Of a DNA stretch of 14,869 bases, positions 7,469-12,539 are shown piece by piece. Each line of letters starts with the position of its first letter. Within the stretch, counting starts at the first letter, position 1. The stretch spans positions 1 to 14,869 of the forward strand of contig DDPO01000128.1 of NCBI GenBank assembly GCA_002342225.1, in the 5' to 3' direction. A model generated the notes under the pieces. That model had not been told where the DNA came from and searched no databases. It worked only from the letters and a program-made list of their open reading frames with translations. Both the position numbers and the translations under genes were made by a program. The stretch comes from Bdellovibrionaceae bacterium UBA2466. Lineage in GTDB: Bacteria; Bdellovibrionota; FAC87; UBA2466.

Positions 7469-7498
7469 TTTATAAATGCAAGTTATCTAGTTACGCAA
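7469..7498 (-). promoter_or_regulatory. Candidate promoter for rplC
   Basis: On the minus strand TTGCGT (7493-7498) and TATAAA (7469-7474) are separated by 18 bases and resemble sigma-70 -35 and -10 boxes. Transcription would begin near 7462, leaving a leader of about 50 bases before the rplC ATG. This is a match by eye to consensus only; the -35 box is weak. Confidence 0.4.
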
Positions 7499-7508
7499 CT
7501 GTTTTATT

Positions 7509-7528
7509 CAAACTTGTGTCAAAGTTTG
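7509..7528. promoter_or_regulatory. Inverted repeat between rplC and the C25 peptidase gene, possible operator
   Basis: CAAACTT (7509-7515) and AAGTTTG (7522-7528) are perfect inverted repeats around a 6-base spacer. The site lies just upstream of the candidate rplC -35 box and 64 bases before the C25 peptidase ATG, in the shared divergent intergenic region. It has no T-run after it on either strand, so it is more like a protein-binding site than a terminator. A run of seven C follows at 7530-7536. The regulator is unknown, and chance occurrence is possible. Confidence 0.35.
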
Positions 7529-7592
7529 TCCCCCCCGGAAATATTGCAACACCGCGTTGCGCTTTTGTGGTACAAAGGGGACGTTGAGGTTT

Positions 7593-9782
7593 ATGGGTAA
7601 TAGGTTTTTAAAATTTATCCCTTGGCTGCTCTTCGTTTTATCGTTTCAATCTTTTGGCTATTTCAAGCCACAATTTCTTCAGAGGAATATTCCCAATGAA
7701 TTACAGGGGTTTAAGTCTGATTTGGGCTCAAATTCAAGTTATTTATTAGAGTATTTTAAGACGAGTCAGTTGAGATTTAGAAGTAAAAGAGGTGGGGCCA
7801 TAGATCTTCTTTTGGAGGGGGCCAAACCTTTTGCATTTAGTGGGATGCCTAAAGTTCCTCAATTATTTCGGATGTTTAAGATTGAGCAGGGAAAATCAGC
7901 GGAAGCTCATTTGGAAAATGTGGTTCTTGAGGAAACCTCTTTCTCAGTTCCAATCGCAAAAGCTCCCGAGGCCTATGTTTGGAGTTCGGCCAGAAGAAGG
8001 ATGGGTTTTCGCAAAAGGGGCAATGAGCGGTACTTTCCGGGGAGATTGGTTCAAAGCTACCAAATCAATGGGAATCTTTGGGTAAGCCTCTTCCCAGTTC
8101 AAGTTGACCTTCATACGGGTAAAGTACTCAAAGTAGCTTCTGCCGAAATTAAAGTAGCCTATTCAGAGAAACCCGTTCAACTTTCGTTGGGAGAGATCTT
8201 CTCAAGCCCCGCTCTCATTGTGACTTCAAAAGAACTCCAAGCTGCAGCAGATTTGTTAAAAAACTATCATGAGGAAAAATTAGGAGTAAAAACTGAAGTT
8301 GTGACTGTCGAGGAGATTGATAAAACAGAATCCATGATTGCTGAGGAGAACCTGCCCGACGGTTATAAAGATCCTTCTGAAAGAGATAATTTTATAAAGC
8401 CCTATGATGCTAAAACAGGTAAAGGGTACAACTATGAGCTTGCTAAGAAAATATCCAACTATTTGCAGCGAAGAATCGGGGGCTCAAGTCCTCTTAAGTA
8501 CGTGACTCTGCTCGGAGACTCGCAGGCCATACCACCCAGCTATTATTTTGCTTATAGTTCAATTCAGGGACGAAATTTTACTCCAACCGATGCTTGTTAT
8601 GGAGCAGTCAAAGAGTGTTTGGATCCCAAAGTAGCTGTGGGACGACTTCCTCTGCAGAATGAGGAAGAGGTAAAAAACTATCTTCAAAAAGTAGAGGCGT
8701 GGAGATCTTTCTCAGAAAGTAGCCAAGAGGAACTAACCTTACTTGGAGGTAAGGCTTTCCCGAGTGCGGATGTTTATGTGGGTGAGTTGGGAACTTTAAA
8801 CGCAATTCAGGACAGTCGATTGGATTGGAGCGGAGTTCGTAAGAATTTCAAAACATTTAAAAGCTATTCGAAAGAAAAGTTGATGGAAGTGGTCAAAGCG
8901 GAGTCTCCAACGCCCTTTGTTTACCATTTAGACCATGGCAATGGTAATCAGCTCTATGCAGAAAAAGAGTATGTGGCCTCAAAGGAAATATCTAACGATA
9001 AATTAATGCTGAATAATCGTCCCGCTCTCATGGTCTCAGTGAGTTGTTCTAACGCTGCATTTGATGAATTATTAGTGAACGAATCTATTTACAATGATTC
9101 TTCTCTTGGTGATTTATCAATAGGAACGGAGCTCATAAGGTCAAAAGCAGGGGTTCCTGCCTATTTGGGTGCCTCTAGACCCGCTGTAGGGATGCCTATC
9201 TATTCAATCGATGATTTCGGAAACTTAGAATTAACCGGAACTAACTATGGTCTACAAATTTTAGAATCCTTTTTTCAAAAGTATGGACTGATGCGAAAGG
9301 GGAGATTGGGGGATTTTTCTCTGAAAGCTTTACGAGCCTTTGTATTTGAAAATGGAAATGATTTGAAAATGGATCAAAATGCTTGGAGTTATTACACCAC
9401 CACTTTGCTGGGAGACCCCGTAATCCCAATGCCAATCAGAGCTAAAAGTTCAGAAAACTATGAAATAGGAAAATCAGCTTTAAAGTTAGACCATACGACG
9501 GGTATTGGATTCCCTGTGCTGAGGTTGAAAGAGAACTCAATAGACACCATTCCACTTGAAGTCACTAGAACAGTAACCGCGAGCTTATTTAAGTTGCTTG
9601 AAGATGAATATGGAAATTACTCCGGGGAAGAAGAGGTTTTATCTAAAATGATTCCCCCCAGTGATACTGCTAATTTAGAAATTGATCCAACGAAAGACCT
9701 TCAAAGTGGAAACTACTTCTTGCGATTGGAGAACGCAAACGGTGTTCCAAGAGAACGTCAGGTTTACTTTAAAGTTGAATAA
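7593..9782 (+). CDS. Secreted C25 (gingipain-like) cysteine peptidase
   Basis: A 729-residue exported protein of the gingipain (C25, clan CD) type, which cleaves proteins with a Cys/His dyad. Numbering is from the ATG at 7593. Residues 1-22 are a signal peptide (cleavage near SFG). An N-terminal prodomain-like beta-rich region extends to about 195. The catalytic domain shows YVTLLGDSQAIPP (303-315), FTPTDACYGA (329-338), VAVGRLPLQNEEEV (347-360), VYHLDHGNGN (443-452) with catalytic His448, VSVSCSNAAFD (481-491) with catalytic Cys485, and AYLGASRPAVG (523-533). LLGDPVIPM (606-614) ends the domain, as is common in the family. A beta-rich C-terminal domain follows to 729. The ATG at 7593 was preferred to a TTG at 7557 because it starts directly at the signal peptide; GAGG lies just upstream, with short spacing. 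It is divergent from rplC with no clear promoter. Likely roles are protein degradation or prey/host attack (inference). Confidence 0.87.
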   Translation: MGNRFLKFIPWLLFVLSFQSFGYFKPQFLQRNIPNELQGFKSDLGSNSSYLLEYFKTSQLRFRSKRGGAIDLLLEGAKPFAFSGMPKVPQLFRMFKIEQGKSAEAHLENVVLEETSFSVPIAKAPEAYVWSSARRRMGFRKRGNERYFPGRLVQSYQINGNLWVSLFPVQVDLHTGKVLKVASAEIKVAYSEKPVQLSLGEIFSSPALIVTSKELQAAADLLKNYHEEKLGVKTEVVTVEEIDKTESMIAEENLPDGYKDPSERDNFIKPYDAKTGKGYNYELAKKISNYLQRRIGGSSPLKYVTLLGDSQAIPPSYYFAYSSIQGRNFTPTDACYGAVKECLDPKVAVGRLPLQNEEEVKNYLQKVEAWRSFSESSQEELTLLGGKAFPSADVYVGELGTLNAIQDSRLDWSGVRKNFKTFKSYSKEKLMEVVKAESPTPFVYHLDHGNGNQLYAEKEYVASKEISNDKLMLNNRPALMVSVSCSNAAFDELLVNESIYNDSSLGDLSIGTELIRSKAGVPAYLGASRPAVGMPIYSIDDFGNLELTGTNYGLQILESFFQKYGLMRKGRLGDFSLKALRAFVFENGNDLKMDQNAWSYYTTTLLGDPVIPMPIRAKSSENYEIGKSALKLDHTTGIGFPVLRLKENSIDTIPLEVTRTVTASLFKLLEDEYGNYSGEEEVLSKMIPPSDTANLEIDPTKDLQSGNYFLRLENANGVPRERQVYFKVE

Positions 9783-9785
9783 AAC

Positions 9786-10172
9786 TTAAGAACCTGGTTT
9801 CACTACCCTGAGGAACCTTTCTAAAAATTCGGAGTCGGTCTCTTTCGCAGTTTCTTTTGACTCGATATCAAGCTCTTTCGTTATTTCGAAAAACTTCTCC
9901 TCGCTTTCAACGCCTTCTTTAATTTTTTCGATATAGCTATCGGGATATTTTTTTGCAAGCTTATCTACAAAGTGATTTAACCTAGCTTCAGCTTTCAGCT
10001 GGTCATTCAATTTGATTCTTTTCCAGTTGCTCAAGTAATGCAGGCGGCAGTACCCTGAAGTCTCGGCTTGATTGGAACACTTAGCCTGACCGCAGACTTT
10101 TGCTGCTGTTTTCTTTGGACTAGCACTGAGCTTTTTTACGGTTTTAACATCTTTTTTTCGGGCAGTTCTCAT
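9786..10172 (-). CDS. Small basic protein with Cys/His zinc-knuckle-like motif
   Basis: A 128-residue protein of unknown function. Residues 1-25 are Lys-rich and probably disordered. Next comes a compact Cys/His motif, Cys27-X4-Cys32-X9-Cys42-X2-His45, within CGQAKCSNQAETSGYCRLHY (27-46), followed by LSNWKRIKL. The rest is predicted helical and highly charged. The CRLHY-SNWK pattern is one I associate with small deltaproteobacterial/Bdellovibrio proteins, but I cannot name a characterised member. The basic tail plus metal-binding-like motif suggests nucleic-acid binding (inference). The ATG at 10172 has a very strong ribosome binding site (AGGAGG six bases upstream), pointing to high translation. 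It sits 98 bases downstream of the pilin-like operon on the same strand; no terminator is seen between them, so read-through is possible. Its end is 4 bases from the end of the convergent C25 gene. Confidence 0.72.
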   Translation of the reverse strand: MRTARKKDVKTVKKLSASPKKTAAKVCGQAKCSNQAETSGYCRLHYLSNWKRIKLNDQLKAEARLNHFVDKLAKKYPDSYIEKIKEGVESEEKFFEITKELDIESKETAKETDSEFLERFLRVVKPGS

Positions 10173-10270
10173 AAAGCCCCTCCTATTTTTACCCTAGCAG
10201 TAAATTGTGAAGGAATTATGAAGATGTGGTGGATGTGCCCAACAAATCTAAAATGAACCGGTCAAACCCT

Positions 10271-10993
10271 CTATTTCCTGCTTCCGATGATTTCGGGACC
10301 TGGAGCTCCAGTGTTTCTTGGGATAGTAAAAAGCTCAGTGCGAGTTTTGAATTGGAAGTCGTCTGTCGAGTTGTAACGAATGAGATAGGTGAGACGGACA
10401 CTTAATTGATTGTTGACTAGAGTGGGGCACAATATGGCTCCAAATTCATTTCCCAAATTTCCAGTTGGAAAGTTGACAATGGGTTGTCCTTGGGAATTTC
10501 GGGGTATCGAGAGTGGAAAGAAGGCTCTACTTCCTCTCGTAGCTTTGGAAAAGATAACGGGAGCCGTCAAGTTGTTGCCCGGAGGACACGCTCCTGGACA
10601 CAGATAGCTATTGATCTGTGCTGGAGATATACTAGGGGGAACTGGTGCACAAAAAACTTGTAGGACTTGGGTCCTGTCATTTGCGGGGAGCAATTGAAGA
10701 GTATTTGGATCTCTAATGTTCAGATTCAAAGTTAATGAAAGGGCTGAAGAGTTCGAGGCGGGAGTTAAAAGCGCTCCATCGGGTGCTATTTTAACCAAAG
10801 TCGCTCGCAACTGGGAAAAGAACTCCTGCATTTCCGCTAAAGCTCTGATTTCAAGATTGGTTCGCACCTTTCTCTTCTGATTCTGGCCCATGAAGGCCAT
10901 TCCCGCCCAAATGATTGCACCCGTAATGGCTATTCCAATCGCCAACTCTAAAAGAGTTACTCCACGGTTATTTTTCTCACTGAATTTGGTCAT
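10271..10993 (-). CDS. Type IV pilin-like protein with class III prepilin signal
   Basis: A 240-residue pilin or pseudopilin. The N-terminus is a textbook prepilin signal: a short charged leader ending NNRG11, cleavage before Val12, then VTLLELAIGIAITGAII with Glu16 at mature position +5, needed for N-methylation and assembly. The prepilin peptidase (PilD type) would cut after Gly11. Residues 12-36 are the hydrophobic assembly helix. The soluble domain (about 200 residues) has a cysteine cluster at about 114-135 (VFCAPV..YLCPGACPP) and a late Cys in AILCPTL. Its size suggests a minor pilin (PilW/GspJ-like) rather than a major subunit. AGGGA six bases upstream supports the ATG at 10993, which overlaps the previous gene by ATGA (10990-10993). 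It is the last gene of the four-gene operon. Confidence 0.85.
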   Translation of the reverse strand: MTKFSEKNNRGVTLLELAIGIAITGAIIWAGMAFMGQNQKRKVRTNLEIRALAEMQEFFSQLRATLVKIAPDGALLTPASNSSALSLTLNLNIRDPNTLQLLPANDRTQVLQVFCAPVPPSISPAQINSYLCPGACPPGNNLTAPVIFSKATRGSRAFFPLSIPRNSQGQPIVNFPTGNLGNEFGAILCPTLVNNQLSVRLTYLIRYNSTDDFQFKTRTELFTIPRNTGAPGPEIIGSRK

Positions 10994-11670
10994 CTTAGGT
11001 CCCTGATTGTGTTGCCTAATTTTGAGAAAGCGGGTTGGTTTTCCCGACCCCAGAAAAATTGATAGCTAAAATCAGCCCGAAAGTTATCGGGGTTTTGTTT
11101 AAACTCACCCCAATTGGCTTTTTTGATAATTGAATCGAGGTGGGAATCATTTTTGTTTTTGATTGTTACTTTCATTAGCCCAAAAGCCGATTCCACTCCA
11201 AAAAAAGTATGGATGGAGCGATTTCCATCGTTTGAGTTTGATGAGGTATCGGTGGAGAAACAGAAAATAAATTCTGCAGGGGATGAATCTGAAGAAGGTT
11301 GGTAGTTATTTTGAGCACAGGTTCCTCGAGCTCGAGACAAATCAATTTGGTTCTCTAGTTTAGACGCCGAGGCCGAATTAAAAAGGGTTAGTTTTCCAAC
11401 TTGAGAGATAGAGATTTTTCCTTGGAGGGCTTGCTTGATTGCGTTTGACGTTAAGTAAAGGTTTTTGTCGCTAAACGCATACAAAATTCCGTCTTCGACA
11501 GAAGTTAGGCTTGATTTGAGCTGAACTCTGGATTTGAATTTAAGAGTCGAAAGGTAGCCTTGAGTCAACATGACAGCTGAGACAGCAAGAATTGTCACAG
11601 CAACAACTCCTCCGAGAATCGCATTTCCGTTGGACTCGTGTAGCTTGTGAATATGCAATTTTATCTGCAC
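10990..11670 (-). CDS. Single-pass membrane protein, PilX/GspK-like minor pilin candidate
   Basis: A 226-residue protein with one hydrophobic N-terminal helix (about 17-37) after a short polar leader (ESNGNAILGGVVAV). Its position and layout resemble minor pilins such as PilX or pseudopilin GspK, which often lack Glu at +5 as this one does, but the prepilin site is not canonical: cleavage after Gly15 would put Asn at +1. It could therefore be a prepilin-like subunit or simply a membrane-anchored partner. The extracytoplasmic domain has two cysteines (GTCAQN and FIFCFS) that may pair. The start is GTG at 11670, supported by AGGAGG four bases upstream, and lies 10 bases inside the preceding gene; its end overlaps the prepilin gene by 4 bases. 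Confidence 0.65.
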   Translation of the reverse strand: MQIKLHIHKLHESNGNAILGGVVAVTILAVSAVMLTQGYLSTLKFKSRVQLKSSLTSVEDGILYAFSDKNLYLTSNAIKQALQGKISISQVGKLTLFNSASASKLENQIDLSRARGTCAQNNYQPSSDSSPAEFIFCFSTDTSSNSNDGNRSIHTFFGVESAFGLMKVTIKNKNDSHLDSIIKKANWGEFKQNPDNFRADFSYQFFWGRENQPAFSKLGNTIRDLR

Positions 11671-12539
11671 GCAGCCTCCTGAAATTTGGGAAGTTCAAGA
11701 ATTAAAGTTCCTTTCGAGAATACTGAGGGCAGGGAATCTAAAGTTTGCATGTTTTGTTGAGTGAGATCGACTTCTGTGCGTGCGACTTTACCGGAAGCCT
11801 TGATGTCATCTAAATATTTTTTGAGTTTATCAAATGGGTCGTTGAATTGTGAAACTTTCGAAAAAGCAGCTAGCCCTCGCTCGTCTACGAGAAAGTATTG
11901 AAAAAATATTGTTCTCAAAACCTCATCGGCGCGTGAGGTTTGCGTTAAATGTTCAGTAAAAATTAAATTAACGTCTGTAACCTCTTTTTCTCTGCAAGTT
12001 GTGTCGTTTTTTTGGGCTGTGCAGAGAAAAAATCCATACTGGGATGGTTCTGGCTTTATAGGCACTTTAAAGATGTTTTCTGCTTTTCCTGAGCGGATAA
12101 AGTTTTCAGGAATATCCCATGAGATGCTTTTCTGCTGCCCCGAAAGGTCTTCAAAAGTTGCAAGTAATTTGTGGTCGGTAACTGCTCCAAGTTCTTGGAT
12201 AATAGCATCTGCATCGCCCGGATTGCAGGAGGGTTTTAAACTTAAAATTACTTTCAAATGAGCCTCTGCTCCGATTACTTGAAGAGGCATTCGTTTCAAA
12301 CCTATTGATTTTTCCGATTTGTCTCTTTGAACTAGCGCTTGAAAAGATAGTTTTGAGTTTTGATTCATGAGGCTTTTAGATTGTTGCAGATCTATGACTT
12401 CCGGCGCAGGTTCGTTTGTTTTAAACTTTTCGATTTCTTGTGGGTGTGTCTTTGAAAGGTTTTGGGCAACCCCAAAAAACAAAAGCACCAGAAGCACCGC
12501 CAATATGGACGTCGCTAGGATTTTTTTGTCTCGGTTCAT
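11661..12539 (-). CDS. Membrane-anchored protein of unknown function in the pilin-like operon
   Basis: A 292-residue protein with a positively charged start (MNRDKK) and a strong hydrophobic segment at about 8-24, then a long extracytoplasmic region: a type II membrane topology or an uncleaved signal. No prepilin Gly/Glu motif and no lipobox is present. The central part (about 90-200) alternates short hydrophobic strands and has three cysteines (PSCNPG, FFLCTAQ, TTCREK), suggesting a disulfide-bonded beta domain; a fourth Cys is near the end. I do not recognise a family. It is locked in the operon: its ATG overlaps the Hint-protein TGA (12536-12539) and its end overlaps the next gene by 10 bases. 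It may anchor or escort the large Hint protein or the pilins (inference). Confidence 0.7.
   Translation of the reverse strand: MNRDKKILATSILAVLLVLLFFGVAQNLSKTHPQEIEKFKTNEPAPEVIDLQQSKSLMNQNSKLSFQALVQRDKSEKSIGLKRMPLQVIGAEAHLKVILSLKPSCNPGDADAIIQELGAVTDHKLLATFEDLSGQQKSISWDIPENFIRSGKAENIFKVPIKPEPSQYGFFLCTAQKNDTTCREKEVTDVNLIFTEHLTQTSRADEVLRTIFFQYFLVDERGLAAFSKVSQFNDPFDKLKKYLDDIKASGKVARTEVDLTQQNMQTLDSLPSVFSKGTLILELPKFQEAACR

Noticed and set aside
7557..7559. TTG start for the C25 peptidase
   Set aside because: It would put 12 extra residues before a well-formed signal peptide; the ATG at 7593 fits better.
7546..7560. Short inverted repeat GCAAC-ACCGC-GTTGC before the C25 gene
   Set aside because: A 5-bp stem is too short to separate from chance and no T-run follows.
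10173..10270. Terminator or small RNA between the pilin-like operon and the small Cys/His protein
   Set aside because: No stable hairpin with a T-run and no convincing promoter boxes were found.
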